51,826 nt of DNA from Lactifluus volemus (taxonomy: Eukaryota; Basidiomycota; Agaricomycetes; Russulales; Russulaceae): positions 1 to 51,826 of the forward strand of contig WTXI01000257.1 in assembly GCA_022376515.1 (NCBI GenBank), in the 5' to 3' direction. The notes under the pieces were generated by a model. That model did not search any database. It saw nothing but the letters and a program-made list of their open reading frames with translations, and was not told where the DNA came from. Made by a program: the position numbers and the translations under genes. Shown one piece after another: positions 22,190 through 34,193 of this stretch; position 1 is the stretch's first letter, and the number at the start of each line of letters is the position of its first letter.

Positions 22190-24766
22190 CTCTTTTCACC
22201 ACGACTCAATTTATCCAACGAGCGCACGCCCTGCTCGTACCATTCTTCTCTTCATACCCAAAATTCTTTTCGTGCTTTCATGATGTCCGCCAAAAGGGCA
22301 CCCCCGAAAGACCATATGCTTCCTGCGCGGAGGGTCCTCGATATGAATCTTGAATTTCTAACAGGATAAAAAGAAAGGGTAGCGCCACGTCAGCGCCATA
22401 TGAAAAGAGGAGGGGGAAAGAACAGAGAGGTGACGATGACGAGAGACAAGGGCCGGACGTACATCGAGACGCGAAGGGTCGGGATTGAGCACGCGCGTGA
22501 CGTACCGTTGCTTCATTTCTTTTTCGAAACTGCTAGTGAGGCCGGGGTACATGCTCGATCTGCTAGAGAGTACGATGTGCTTGTACAGCTCCGCGCAGAT
22601 GTCAACCGCGGCACTCTGGATCGTCTCGAGAGCATCTCCGCGACGCCCGGTTGCTCGATGTCGACTGGGTGTGGCTGGGACAGGCACTCGGGCGCCGAGA
22701 ACTGTTCAGAGCTGACCTTGATCGTTCGGCCATCGGGAAGCTGACGAATGCGATATCACAAAGTTAGAAGGTTCAAAGATATCGGAAGCCAAGACGTCAC
22801 GGGTCTATCTCACGATGTAGCTCTCCACCACCGTGGTGGTCTCCTCTGCCAATTGAGTGTCCATGTCGAGGTCATAGCTAGAAGCCGGTTTCAACGACGC
22901 ACGCGAGTAATGCATAATATAAAACATACCTGACGCAGCAAACCTTTTCCTTGATCTCCCGAACGGTCTCAATGTCGGCCGTGCGGTTGAACGCGTACCC
23001 GCGCATGAGCAGGAGCTTGATTAGATACCGCGTGACGTCCCACCCGGCGATATCGAGTCGCCTCGTGAGATGGCTCAAAGCCGTCAAAGACCGGAACGAT
23101 ATGCGTCACGCCGTCGCCAGAGTCAACCACAACGCCGGTCGTCAGGCCTGCAGAAGTTAACTCTCAACATGAGCGCTGCTCTCCTTTCCTTTTGCGAGCC
23201 CGGCTCCTCCCGCCAGCGTCTCCATGACAGCCTCTGCCGAAAGCAAGGCAGCAGTGGAAACGACTCCGACGACTGCCCGTTACACATGGACATGATGACG
23301 CGGCCGAGGTAGGAATGGGGAGGACGGGGAGAAAGGGGATAGTAGAGCGCACCTTGCGGATAGAGTGTCAGCACTGCCCGACATACACCCCATGAAAACC
23401 ATACTCCTCAAACATAACTTGACACATGCGCTGCCTGTTCGCTCTCGGGTTCATCGGTGGCTCGGTGAGGTCCTTGCGCCTCGCAGGATCGACGCGAAGT
23501 TCAAGTTTCTCGAAGAACGTGTAGTCTCAGAGGTACTTCATATCCTCCCAGTTGCGAACGATGCCATGTTCCATCGGCGCGTGACTTGCAGATAGTTGGG
23601 AAGCGCGGCCGCCTCGTCTCCCACCATGATATCTTCGATGACTGCGTCCCTGATGCGCTCTTCGGCACGCCAAATCGGTCGTCCTATCACAGATGGAAAT
23701 ACTGCGATAAATTTTTCATCAGTGAAAGAAACAGAAAAAAATCTCGTGCGGACCCACTCACCGTGCTCAGGACAATTAGAGCCAGCATATCCGACTTTAA
23801 TGAACGTTTGGACGTAAAACATCTTATGTAGGTCAACGCTATCACTCGAGAGTGGATGCCTACCACCATTTTTTTTTTTTTTTTTTTTGGAAAGCGCGTT
23901 TTATTTGGGAGTTAACTAAGACGCTAACTACCTAAATAAAGTGCTAAGTATCAGGAGATTTACCATCAGCTTATCTTAGCGCGCTGGAGCCGGGCCGGTG
24001 GACCGGGGAGAGGACGAAAATGCATTTACGCACATCCCTGGAAGGGGATAGTGTGGGACTCAGGCCACTTCACCTGGGGTCAGCTATCATGGCCTCCTAC
24101 CCACTAAAACCTCACGATTGTAGAGCCAGTTGTATGGGGGATCCCCATGCTGTCTTAGGATGAGATCCCAGGTGCGGGATATTGTCATGGTGAACTTCTT
24201 ATTTTGTTTGATTTTAGTCGTGATTCTTCATGTTTTTAGTTCGGTGGTCGGTTTGGTGGCTTATGGTGCAGGTAGGTGCACAGATTCTTCATTGTGGGCA
24301 GGTTGCCAGTGGTGCGGGTTGGTGCGTGTGGCTGGCCCGGGCTCCGGGCCGGGGATTGGGACGCGTGGTTTGGGGCAGTTGTTTTGTTGGTGCCCGTAAT
24401 TGTAGTGTAAATCACGGTGGCAATGGCGTTGAGATTTTAGGATGTCTTGCAGTTGCTTATGCTAGGTAGTGCTTTGTAGTAGGTAGTACAGTATTAGCAA
24501 GTGGTACTGTAGTGACATCCTGTGCTGTGATTGAGTGGCATGCAGGTTGGTGGGTATGGCTCATACATTATACTGTTTGTTGGGCTCTCCAAGTCTCAAC
24601 ACCTCATAGTTAACAGGGTTTATGATATTATGGTGTGTGTGTTAGGGGTTGTGGTGTGCGAGAGCGGTGTGTCGCTCACCCTTGCCTGGTGTAGGAAAAA
24701 CCCGCCATGGTGGTGGTTCGGGTTCAAGGGCCCCCCTCCTACCACCATATGCACTGTGGGGTCCAT
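22190..24766 (-). pseudogene. Arp2 pseudogene, long form, copy 4, split by a retroposon
   Basis: The - strand start codon at 24766-24764 reads MDPTVH. The first intron is interrupted by the retroposon at 23870-24737. The rest continues as [110 protein letters not shown] and DKLSRGE. Codons FIKVGYAG are preserved, unlike copy 1. Lesions include loss of the LDNGTG codons expected before FIKV, the 5-nt loss at FA..HLTRR shared with copy 1, and frame changes near [13 protein letters not shown]. Confidence 0.85.
23870..24737 (-). mobile_element. Poly(A)-tailed non-autonomous retroposon 1
   Basis: An 868-bp insertion with a poly(T) run at its left end (a poly(A) tail on the - strand), flanked by an 11-bp target duplication CCTACCACCAT (23859-23869 and 24738-24748). 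The orthologous sites at about 5150 and 40075 lack it. Its 3' part shares TTTACGCACA..CCC and AGTGTGGG..CTCAGG with the element at 42257. Its 5' end shares GGTTCGGGTTCAAGG with the same element. No reverse-transcriptase frame is present, so it must be mobilised in trans by a LINE. Confidence 0.85.
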
Positions 24767-25071
24767 GATACTGTCGGTCGGGGAGTGCCGCTTTGAGGCC
24801 CGATAAGTAGATATAATTATTTTCTAATCGGGTTTAGTTTTTAATAATAAATCTGCATTTTTTATTTCGCAACATGTATCTACGATGAAGACGTGGTCCC
24901 TGCATGGGTGACGCGTTGACGACTTACTATGCTCATTGTGACTGCAGATTATTAAACGACAAATTCAATTCTAGGTGTGCGGCGAGAGAAAACTAACGCA
25001 TGTACTGTAGCAAAGTACCATAACCACGTCAACTCGAACACACTGGCAATTCTACTCCCGTATCAGCTAGT
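24767..25071. repeat. AT-rich spacer of the long block, second copy
   Basis: Counterpart of 5173-5460 with minor indels. No gene seen. Confidence 0.45.
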
Positions 25072-25419
25072 TTATCTACCAGGGCGTGTCCTCTGGCCCA
25101 GTGCCTCTCCCCTTTTCCTCATGTAAACAGGATATTCAAATTGCGTAAACATGCCTAATGATGATGGGGACACGAATGGTGCCCACGGCAACAGCAAAGA
25201 CACATGCGTTCCGAACCCTTTGATGGGCGAGAATAGTGTGCTCTCCAGCCAGGGGTCCAGCCGTTGCCTATTGGCCAATCGTTCCAGGCGTCAGCGCCAG
25301 TCAGCCCAGTGCGATTTACGACGGTCCGATATAAGAGAGGTAGGCCAGGAGGGGTCTGGCGTGAAACGTTTGTCGTTACGTTTTCTAAGGGGAACGTCTC
25401 TTGGTGAGAAGTCGGGCAT
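25072..25419 (-). pseudogene. Small gene of unknown function, copy 2 (in-frame stop)
   Basis: ATG 25419-25417 opens MPDFSPRDVPLRKRNDKRF and continues to KSHWADWR, where a TGA interrupts (CGC-TGA-CGC, versus CGC-CGA-CGC in the copy at 40408). The same frame then runs on as LERLANRQRLDPWLESTLFS to GQRTRPGR-stop. So this copy is disabled by one C-to-T type change, a different lesion from the frameshift in copy 1. Family not recognised. Confidence 0.5.
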
Positions 25420-25721
25420 GATTGTGGCCGAAGACTGACGGAGGCGAGGAGGGAGAAGTATAACGAGGCACAGTAAAGTGAAGAATGGTTCAGCTGAGCG
25501 AGAGAGTGAACGACAACGGCGTGGCAAGAGAAAACAGTTGACAGAGTGAACAAGGGAAGACGGTTGACAGAATGAACAATGAATGGGGATGAAAGAAAGA
25601 GGGGATTATATACATGCTGAGGGGAGATTCGGACGAATTCGGAATCCAACTGCAATAGTGTCACGTGACCAAGAGGTTCACACCTCTTACACCTACAAGC
25701 GCTGCCAGTGTAGCCTGTGGG

Positions 25722-26899
25722 GTCCTCCCGCCGCCCGGAGGACCTCCCCTTCCCGTGCTCGCCCCCACGCAACCACCGCACCCGATCCCGACTTACTGCC
25801 ATGGCCCAACTCGTCCCCTCACAGGGCCCACGCCTTCGCACCCACGCGGTCCCCCCTGGAACCTCAGCAGCTGGGGCGACAGGCTCACCCGGGACGCCAA
25901 AGTGCGACACGGCGACGAACGGAAAACGCACGCTGCCACCCTCAAAAAAGAAGTGTTCTCAAACCCCCCATCCACCAAACTGGTAATATTCTGTCGCGGT
26001 GCCCTCACTAACGCGAACAGAGATGACGACGCCCCAATAGGCATCGCAGCAGCAGTTGCCTATGCAAAGGGTAAGGAGGTCCGCCACTCCGAACGCCTTC
26101 TGGGAAAGACCGTCTCCCTTTTCGACACTGACCTTGCAGCCCTCGACTCTGGGATCTCCCTCGCTCAAACCATTTTGGTGGGAATCCTAGCGACCCACAT
26201 CCTCATCCTCACCTCAAGTGCCTCCGCAATTGAGGCCATCCTCAAGCCTGGGCCTCACCCAGGCCAACCCTTCTCACTATCCTTCAGACAAACTGCTAAC
26301 AACCTCCTCACCCTCTATAGGTCCCTGGATATCAGATTATCCTGGGCCCCGCCCCACAAGTCTTTGGTCGGCTTTGCGCGTGCGCGCCACCTCACAGACA
26401 CGACCGCCCCGCGCCCCCTCCCACCAAACCACCGAGAGCCCTACACCATTAGCTACCAACGTCAACTCGCAAAAACCGGCCTCATCGAGGAGTGGGGCTC
26501 CCGCTGGCGGAACAGCGACCGCCTCTCTCAAATTTACATTGCCCTCCCTGAACCCCCCTCCGGTAAGCCCCCCCAGTCATCCAAGGCTCAAGAGGCTGCG
26601 ATCGCGCCATCTTCTCCACCCTGGTCCGGCTCATCACCGGGCACGCCTTCATCGGCTCCTACGCCGCACGCTTCCTCCCAGGGAAACCCATATCCTGCCC
26701 CTGCGGGGAACCCCTTCAGACCGTAGACCATGTGGTCTCGCATTGCCCACTATATACAGACGCCCGCCAAGAAATCCTCCGCCCGATCGACCGCGATATT
26801 TCCCTCCCCGTTCTCCTAGGCACTGGTGCTGCCATGACCCGCTTCCTGAAAGCGACGCGCGCCTGCATAGCCCCGAGAGAAGCGTGGAACCCGGGATGA
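25722..26899 (+). pseudogene. LINE ORF2 C-terminal fragment (RNase H and Cys/His motif)
   Basis: The first part reads STKLVIFCRGALTNANRDD..IGIAAAV, then LFDTDLAALDSGISLAQTIL, HILILTSSASAIEAI and LDIRLSWAPPHKSLVGF, in the order of an RNase H fold. The expected catalytic Asp after LVIF is altered (CRG where family members have a DG) and the mid Glu is Asp, so it is likely inactive. A frameshift near 26590 moves the rest to another frame, where AIFSTLVRLITGHAFIGSY and SCPCGEPLQTVDHVVSHCP can be read, a terminal Cys/His motif. The stop is TGA at 26897. No RT domain remains. Confidence 0.7.
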
Positions 26900-27118
26900 T
26901 GTCCCCTTAGATAGATTGTACACCTTCTCACTGTAGATAGTACCCACTCTCTACTCCCTTCCCCGCCCCCAAAACAGCCATCCTTCCGTCCAGCCCAACG
27001 TTATACCTCACCCACATTCCCCCCGCCGCCTGATCCATTCCTGTACCCATAGGGACCGCGTCTTTGTCATAGTCACATGTTGCGGGATATAAATGCTGAT
27101 TTAAATTAAAAAAAAAAA
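25722..27118 (+). mobile_element. 5'-truncated LINE with RNase H-like 3' region
   Basis: 1,397 bp ending in an A-run and flanked by a 15-bp duplication AGTGTAGCCTGTGGG (25707-25721 and 27119-27133). The paralogous spacer at about 6100-6120 is the uninterrupted target. The position and A-tail indicate insertion by target-primed reverse transcription, with the 5' end lost. Content resembles the 3' end of a Tad-like or related fungal LINE (inference from the RNase H plus Cys/His terminus). Confidence 0.85.
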
Positions 27119-27133
27119 AGTGTAGCCTGTGGG

Positions 27134-27874
27134 ATTCCGTAGTTGCAGCGACGCAAAATTTTTGGTCCCCACTTCCGCCACAGGAGAATAGTTCCAGATG
27201 GGTTTACCACGCTCCCATATTGAACTCCACGGAAGTACTGTAGCCGTCATCAGGACGATCAATAAACATACAGCGGCTTTGATATCACTTCGCACCTTTC
27301 ATTGCGATGGGAGACTTCCAGCCTCGAATGTTAGATACCTTGTTGGATTGGTCTTACCGCGACCTCTGGATACAGATAATGTGAGCACATCAAAGGAGGA
27401 GTATATTTTTCAAATATATGACTCGATGCGTTTTTACGCTCCATATAACGAATCGATCATTGTTGCCCTCTTTTTGCTTGAGTCAGCTTGACATGTGCTT
27501 GAAAACATGTGCTTGAAAGCAAAAGTTCCGCTCACATGTCATGTACTCGAAGAGGACTTTGTGGACCATAAATCGAGCGTCTTTGAATACCATGGGGTCA
27601 TCGCCATCAGTGTATATATTGTGCCCATGGCTTTCGCGAGTATCTTCCATAGCCTGGCGGCCCGCCACTGGTCAGTGGATATCCGAGTTGAGCATGTCGC
27701 GACTAGCGAGGTGGGACTTGGGAGGAGTTACGCGATGATAGGTTCAATCGTCAACTTGCATGGATGACTAGAAAAATGTTGCCTTGACGGGCTCGAGCCG
27801 ATGACTCTGGAGGTTGGAGGACAAGGATGTGAAATGCGCAATCCTAAATTGTGGCTCAGGCTAAACCGGACCCG
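27134..27874. repeat. Long-block spacer, second copy
   Basis: Counterpart of about 6117-6836, with scattered indels (for example a 12-nt insertion near 27658). No confident gene. Confidence 0.45.
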
Positions 27875-28817
27875 ATGACGACGGTGTTCCCGCTGCCAAG
27901 TCCTGCGCTACCCGAGTTTACCACATTACTTCTTAAAGGACCATATCATGCCTCTGCACCCATTCATCTTTGCTTGACTCACCTCGCGAACCATCCAGGC
28001 ACAAGAGCCATCCTCTTATCGCCATCCCGAGATAACTTTATCGCGGCTTTATGCGACCTCAACGACGATTGGCTCAACGAGTGCGGGGGATATGGTGCTG
28101 TCTCTCAAGTTTTGTCCAGGGTGGATGTATTGTTTGTATTCTTCATTCACGCTCCCTTACACCAGATCGACTAAGCTTGCTCCAGCTACCCATCCACCCC
28201 ACATCACGCATCATTAGCTCTCTCGATGCTAAGGGTCTCACAACCTGAGACTGCACCGTCTCAACTAGAGATTGCATCGCCTTGTCTTTACTGCTTCACG
28301 AGTTCTCTTCATATTTTCTTGACCAGGAGAACTCCCACCTGTAAGTTCTTTAACACACGATTCCCACGTTTTGTTGATGCGGCTGAATAGTTACACCCTC
28401 ATACATGTCCTTGGTTGCCCATGCTCTCACTACGTTGAGTTCCTTGTCAGAACAAATGTCTCCGTATGTTTTGCATTTTAACATCTCGCGAATCAAAGAC
28501 AGATATTTGTCGTAGATCTCAGGTGTCTCTCGTCCTCATAGATTCTAGACTGGATTCCTTAAGCCTACCAGTCGTGAGAGCATCTAATCATGCTTCAGAC
28601 TTGGATATGGGGGGCCAGCACGACCCATCCTATCTTGTGGCATTGTCAATACACCAATATTTTGAATGGGTTGGTACTTTTGAGAGTAGTGCGTTCCAGA
28701 GCAGTCACCGTTTATTTCATACGCTCACATGCTCATATGAGGAGTAGAATTGTCGCCTTCACAGTCGGGATCATTCACATACTCCTTGCGTTTACACGAG
28801 ACAATGCGGGAAGATGA
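27875..28817 (+). pseudogene. Decayed gene of unknown function, copy 2
   Basis: Second copy of the gene at 6837-7784. ATG 27875 opens MTTVFPLPSPALPEF, with later pieces SLLQLPIHPTSRIISSLDAKGLTT and SDLDMGGQHDPSY. The second piece is longer here than in copy 1. The stop after LTT and the stop at the end of the first stretch (HQID) are shared, which points to breakage before the duplication or to introns I have not resolved. Confidence 0.45.
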
Positions 28818-29067
28818 GAGGGCTGAGATTGTTTGGAGGTGGGGACGAGTTGAGGGACAGCCTCGGGTATTCAATGACCGTCCTGGCGTGGTTTATATAT
28901 GGCAGTAAATTACTCTGCAATCTGGCCAACACCCGGTGGAATCAGAAAGGAATGGCTTTTGTAAGGATAATATTTTCTTCGAGGCCCAAATTACAGTACT
29001 CTTCAAATAAATTACACCACTTCCGCTGCACAAGCTACGTGTGATGAGGCCATACCGTGACGTCGCA
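28818..29067. repeat. Long-block spacer, second copy
   Basis: Counterpart of 7785-8036. No gene seen. Confidence 0.4.
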
Positions 29068-29560
29068 CTACATACCTTTCACAGCTTGTGTCTCCGACAT
29101 CCACGACACGACAAGCTTCAAGCCGATGGCAGTCCCTCCCTCGCCTCTCCGAGACTCAAACAGATCCATGAAATCCTCATGCACCCCGCCAGGCGGGCGT
29201 CGTGTTCTCGATGCCGACCTTGGTGCTCGCGGCGGTGGATCTGATCGATGGAGTACCTCGCGCGCCCGCCGTGAAAAGGACCCTAGCGAAGACGCACTCG
29301 GGGCCAACCACGAGGCGCGAATCCCTCGAGGTGGTGTTGCAGCGCCGGTGTGATTCAATGTCGGACGCCATAAGCGAACAGCTGGCACATGCACCAACGT
29401 CCTGTGTGTCGTTACACGCGTAGGATGGCGCGTCCGTGCCGAACTGTACTCACAGTGAGATGAGCAGTGTCCCGCCAAGGAGTTCGTGAAGCGGAGGCGC
29501 TGTAGGCAGCGACGGGTGCGGATGCAGCATCGGCGACGCGACTTGCAGCGCGAGGTTTCG
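29068..29560 (-). pseudogene. Unidentified - strand gene remnant, copy 2
   Basis: Counterpart of 8037-8520, with ITPALQHHLEGFAPRGWP and a GTGAGT donor retained. One Trp codon of copy 1 is a stop here (RH-stop-ITPAL) while a stop in copy 1 after GWP reads through, so the two copies have independent lesions. Family not recognised. Confidence 0.3.
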
Positions 29561-29696
29561 GTTGGTGTGAAGAAAGGTAAATGACACGGTCCGGAGCCGG
29601 AATGCAGCGCTTTGTTTACGTGGATTGACGCTCAGGCTCAAGGGCATTTGTCTGCCTTGTCTCATCGCACCATCTCTCAATCTATATAAACCTTTG
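29561..29696 (+). promoter_or_regulatory. Promoter region of DUF6535 copy 5
   Basis: CGGTCCGGAGCCGGA is at 29587-29601 and TATATAAA near 29682-29689. The ATG is at 29697. The region upstream is the unidentified gene rather than Did2, as for copy 2. Confidence 0.5.
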
Positions 29697-31782
29697 ATGT
29701 CCCAACCTGCTCACCCAATCATCCCAGTGGGGGATACAGGTGATGAGAGAATAGACACAAGTATGTCATCCCCTACCCTACTTTATATCCTCAGCTTCAC
29801 AGAGCTCTGTCACTCTTTACAGCCGGAAATCTCGATGTCCCTCGGTCAGAACAACGTCAATCCTCACAAGGCCAGTCCACCCTTAGTGATGGGGCTGAAC
29901 CCATTTTCAACATGTACGTGAAAATGTCACAGGAGGAGGATGACAAGATGGCCAATCGCTGGCAAAAGGATGCAGATGGTATCCTCATTTTCGTCAGTTC
30001 CTCATGTTACCTCCACGCACTCGGGAGTAGTGACCAACATGAACACCGTAGACCGGTTTATTCTCCGCTGCAGTTGCGGCATTGCTCGCGGTGTCAATCC
30101 AAGACTTGAGGCCAAATCCACAGGATACCGCTGCGTTCTATCTTGCCAACATCTATCAACTTCTCGCCGACCCGAACATATCTCTAGCATTTACCCTTGC
30201 CACCCCAGCTACGCCACCCCCGTTCTCTCCACCGAGATACGCAATCTGGGTCAATTCACTGTGGTTCCTGAGCTTGGTCATCAGCCTTACATCTGCGCTT
30301 CTGGCAACACTGTTACAGCAGTGGGCTCGTCGATACCTCACAGCTACTCAACCACCACGATTGAGTCCACACCAGCGAGCACGAATCCGTTGGTTCTTCG
30401 CAAATGGTGTGAAAAAGTTTCATCTTCCTTTGGCAGTTGAGACGTTGCCGACGCTGCTGCACATTTCCTTGTTCCTATTCTTTTCCGGCCTTCTTTTTTT
30501 CTTGTTCAACATCAATCACACCACGTTCAGTATCGTTTCTTGGTGGATCGGGCTTTCTGGAGGGATATATGGATGCATCGGGTTGCTGCCAATCTTCCAT
30601 CATGACAGCCCCTACTATTCGCCTCTCACTTTCTCAACCTGGTTCCTTCTTAATGCCGTGCCATACGAAGTCTTCCGCATTCTCACCTTCGTCACACTTT
30701 CCTTTGGATATTTCACCGACGCAACCTATGAACGCTTTGATGCGATGCGGGAAGCTTATCGCAAACGGACCTCGTGGGGTATAGTGAAGACAGCCCAAGA
30801 AGATGCTTCGAAATTGTCAGCGGGAATCGACGGTCATGTTTTGAAATGGACATTTGAGGCTCTGGACGAAGACCACGAGCTGGAACAGTTCTTCGAGGCA
30901 ATCCCTGCGTTCTCTACCTCAAAAGTGGTCCACGAACCCAAACAAATGCTTGACAACCTGGATGTTCCGGTTTTGACTGCGGCTTGCGAAGGATTCTTGA
31001 TCCGTACTCTCTCGTCTCGTTTGCTCTCTGAGGGGATCAAAGAAAAGCGGTTCATACTCTGCATGCAGGCTCTCAATACACTCGGCCGTTCATTTCCGTC
31101 TTTCGACTTCCTCAAACAGGTTTTTGGTTCGCCTGCCATGGACGGAGTGTCGCAGTCCGTTCAAATCGGACACGTACTGAGAAGACAATGCCATAGTAGC
31201 GATCTTGAAATCGCCTTATCCGCACAAGTATTAGTTGCTGGGATCATTGCAAGTGTACGAGAACGCGATGGTCGTTGGAAGGTGCTCGTGATGGATCAGT
31301 TACAGATATCAGAAGATGTTCTCCAAGGGTACCTCGCACATGGTGACAGCGTATTGCTCGCCAACTGGATCCACATCACTCACCAGTTCTTTCCCTTCTA
31401 TCACGAGTTTCCTGACCCGCTACAGAAGATTCAATCGATCATTTCCAAATTCGACATTCGAAATACTCTTCCTGGACTGCAACACGACTTCTGTGCTTTG
31501 TGGAACCAATTGCGTAATTCCGGATCTTATTATCTCATCAATTATGTTGTGAAACTCAATCGGCATCATTTCATCGCTTTACATCAAGGCACCGATGCTG
31601 TCCCGACCCCTTTCGATGCTTCCACCGATGATTCTGACCCCATCCTGGGCCACTTATCATCGTACCCATTTTGTGACGTGCCGGGTCATCATCCCGACGG
31701 TGCAACATACCACACCATTCACCCTCCAGATGCCGATCTTTTACGACCCATCGGCCCATTTCCCTCGATCATAGTCTCATAA
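29697..31782 (+). CDS. DUF6535 membrane protein, copy 5 (tail lost by frameshift)
   Basis: Exons 29697-29760, 29823-29992 and 30052-31782 (introns 62 and 59 nt) give about 654 aa. The membrane domain and type II core are intact (RTLSSRLLSEGIKEKRF, QALNTLGRSFPSF, IGHVLRRQCHS). The private patch is HITHQFFPFYHEFPDPLQK, with a several-codon loss. A deletion near 31740 changes frame and the protein ends PFPSIIVS. The disordered tail continues out of frame to 32309, so this allele would lack about 200 tail residues. Whether the shortened protein works depends on whether the tail is needed. Confidence 0.75.
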
Positions 31783-32309
31783 ACCCCACGTAACAGTCGT
31801 CTCTACATGCTGTGCCTCATGCTACCCCAACCATCCAGTCTTCCCACCTCTTTCTACCGGTCAATGTTGGAAACAACGACTTTGCCACTACTTTAACTGA
31901 CCCAACTCTCACCATTGCGACAGAAAGTCATGCTGACACACCAGTTATCTCGCCCATGGACAACTCGGAATCTGATACTCAACCCGCAATGGTAGCCTCG
32001 ACTGCGATCTCTCCGTCGCTGCCTTCTGGCAGTTCCGTCAACATCACGGACTTGCAGGTTGTCCCTCCTTCCATGGTACCTGATACTCCATCATCGCCTT
32101 CACCTGTACCAGTCTCCAATGACACGCTTCCTCATCCCCTGATATCCTCTGAGTCGGCCTCTCCCACTTCACAAATCAATCAAATTACCCATGGTTCAAG
32201 ATTGTTGACGCAAGGCCCAGTTCCAGAAATCTCTTTCACACCTCCGCAGGTGACCTCCGATTCGCAATCAAACAATGATGCAACGCTCGATACCCATGAC
32301 AACTCCTGA
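31783..32309 (+). pseudogene. Detached DUF6535 tail of copy 5
   Basis: In the other frame the tail is readable (SSHLFLPVNVGNNDFATTL, MDNSESDTQPAMVASTAIS, EISFTPPQVTSDSQS) up to TGA 32309, followed by about 100 nt not found in the other copies before GATTGTCCGCAG-TAG. It is the most diverged tail of the array. Confidence 0.7.
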
Positions 32310-33036
32310 ACTCCAGAGATTTCCAATATGGTTGAGGCCTCACAACAGGCACATGAAGGAGCAACGCCGGCCCTTGACACTGCTACAGACCTTTCGCGGC
32401 ATCCTGCCAACACGGCACCCCCTTTCGATATTGATTGTCCGCAGTAGAATTAAAAATTTGGACAAAGCCGTATGTTGTCATGAATGTGATGACGGTAACC
32501 AATGTTGGTAAGTTGTCTGTCTCTGATCAGTGTCTCGAGGCTAAAGTGTGACTGCAGACGATGAAAGCAAGCTCAGCTTTTTGTGTGTTCAAGTATTGTG
32601 TGTTAAGTTTCGTATCCATACGCGGCTCTACCACTTCTCGCTTGATTCACAACTACTTCTCACTATGTCATCTCTCACACGGCACGGTCTCCAAATGTTA
32701 TTCCCATACCAGTCTCTTTTTAGTACACCCTTCTTTCTTAATTTATCTTTCTCCGTCGTTTTGTGCTTCATTCTCTGTCTGGGATAGTGTGTATGTAGAA
32801 TTTGCTCAATCGATATCAATCGCTCAGAGTTTGCACTGAATATTGAATCGCCACGCAGGTGCGTACATTGTGATGTTTACCGCGGTTGTGTTATCGATAA
32901 TATAACGACATTTCCACGGATAACCACAGCTTGTCAGATGGAGGAGCCATCTTGTGTCGTAGCTCTGAACAGCAGTATAAGGCGTTTCTTAGTGATGATA
33001 CAGGTACATCCATTCTACGGTCTATGTAGCTGCTCA
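32310..33036 (+). repeat. 3' flank of DUF6535 copy 5
   Basis: Diverged version of the spacer at 2880-3479. The stop-adjacent donor is TAGAAT rather than TAAGAT. A GTAAG..CTGCAG intron candidate remains near 32509-32558. No gene seen. Confidence 0.4.
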
Positions 33037-34169
33037 AATTTCACCACGACCCAAGGAACGCACGCCCTGCTCGTACCGCTCTTCTCTCCGTACCCAAAAT
33101 TCTTCTCGTGCCTTCATGATGTCCGCCAAAATGGCACCCCCGGAAGACCATGCGCTTCCTGCGCCAAGGGTCCTCGATACGAATCTTGAATTTCTGAAAA
33201 GATAAAAAGAAAGGGTAGCGCCACGTCAGCGCCATATGAAAAGAGAAGGGGGGAAGAACAGAGAGGTGACGATGACGAGAGACAAGGGACGGACGTACAT
33301 TCAGATGCCAAGGGTCGAGATTGAGCACGCGCGTTCTCTATTCTTTTTCGAGGCGGCTAGGGAGGCTGGGCCACATGCTCGATCCGCCGGAGACCACGAT
33401 ATGCTTGTACAGCTCCACGCGGACGCCGACCGCCGCGCTCTGGATCGTCTCGAAGAGCATCTCTGCGATGCCCAGTTGCTCGATGTCGACTAGGTGTGGC
33501 TGAGACAGGCACTCAGGCGCCTCGAACCGCTCAGAGCTGACCGTGATCGGTCGGCCATCGGGCAGCTGATAATTGCGATATCACAAAGTTAGAAGGTTCA
33601 AAGATATCGGAAGCCAAGACATCACGGATCTATCTCACCGTGTAGCTCTCCACCAGCGCGGTGGTCTCTTCTGCCAATCGAGTGTCCATGTCGAGGTGAT
33701 AGCTAGAAGCCGGTTTCAACGACGCACGCGAGTAATGCATAAGTGGATAATATAAAACATACCTAACGTAGCAATCCTTGATCTCCCGAACGGCCGTGCG
33801 GTTGAATGCGTACCTGAGCATGAGCTTGATTAGATACCGCGTGACGTCTCGCCGGGCGATATCGATTCGCCTCGTGAGATGGCGTAGCGCAAAGCCGTCA
33901 TATACCGGAACGATATGCATCACGCCGTCACCAGAAGTCGACCACAACGGCGGTCGTCAGGCCTGCAGAAGTTAACCCCCAACATCGGCGCTGCTCTCCT
34001 TTCTTTTTTCAGGGTCGCGTCCTCCCGCCGGCATCTCCATGACAGGCTCTGCCGAAAGCAAGGCAGCAGCGGAAACGGTTCGGACGAAGCCCGTTACAAA
34101 GATACAGGGCGAGGAATGGGGAGGACGGGAAGAAAGAGGGTAGTAGAACACACCTTGCGCAGCACTGGG
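33037..34169 (-). pseudogene. Arp2 pseudogene, 5'-truncated but with middle exons, copy 5
   Basis: It is joined to Did2 at VL..QG as in the short form, but unlike the copies at 12339, 17166 and 40786 it keeps the middle exons: [71 protein letters not shown] is intact here, which exposes the 5-nt loss in other copies. Several small in-frame losses (LLMRG, DIET, EKL) and a 9-nt loss at VLTLYA mark it as decayed. Confidence 0.8.
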
Positions 34170-34193
34170 GAACCACCGCACAGAGACGGTGCC

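Noticed and set aside
24130..24469. Open frames inside retroposon 1
   Set aside because: Not shared with the related element at 42257 and no retroelement motif is present.
26218..26910. 230-codon Pro/Arg-rich frame in the LINE
   Set aside because: Shadow frame of the RNase H-like region; the real frame switches across it and the Cys/His motif lies in a third frame.
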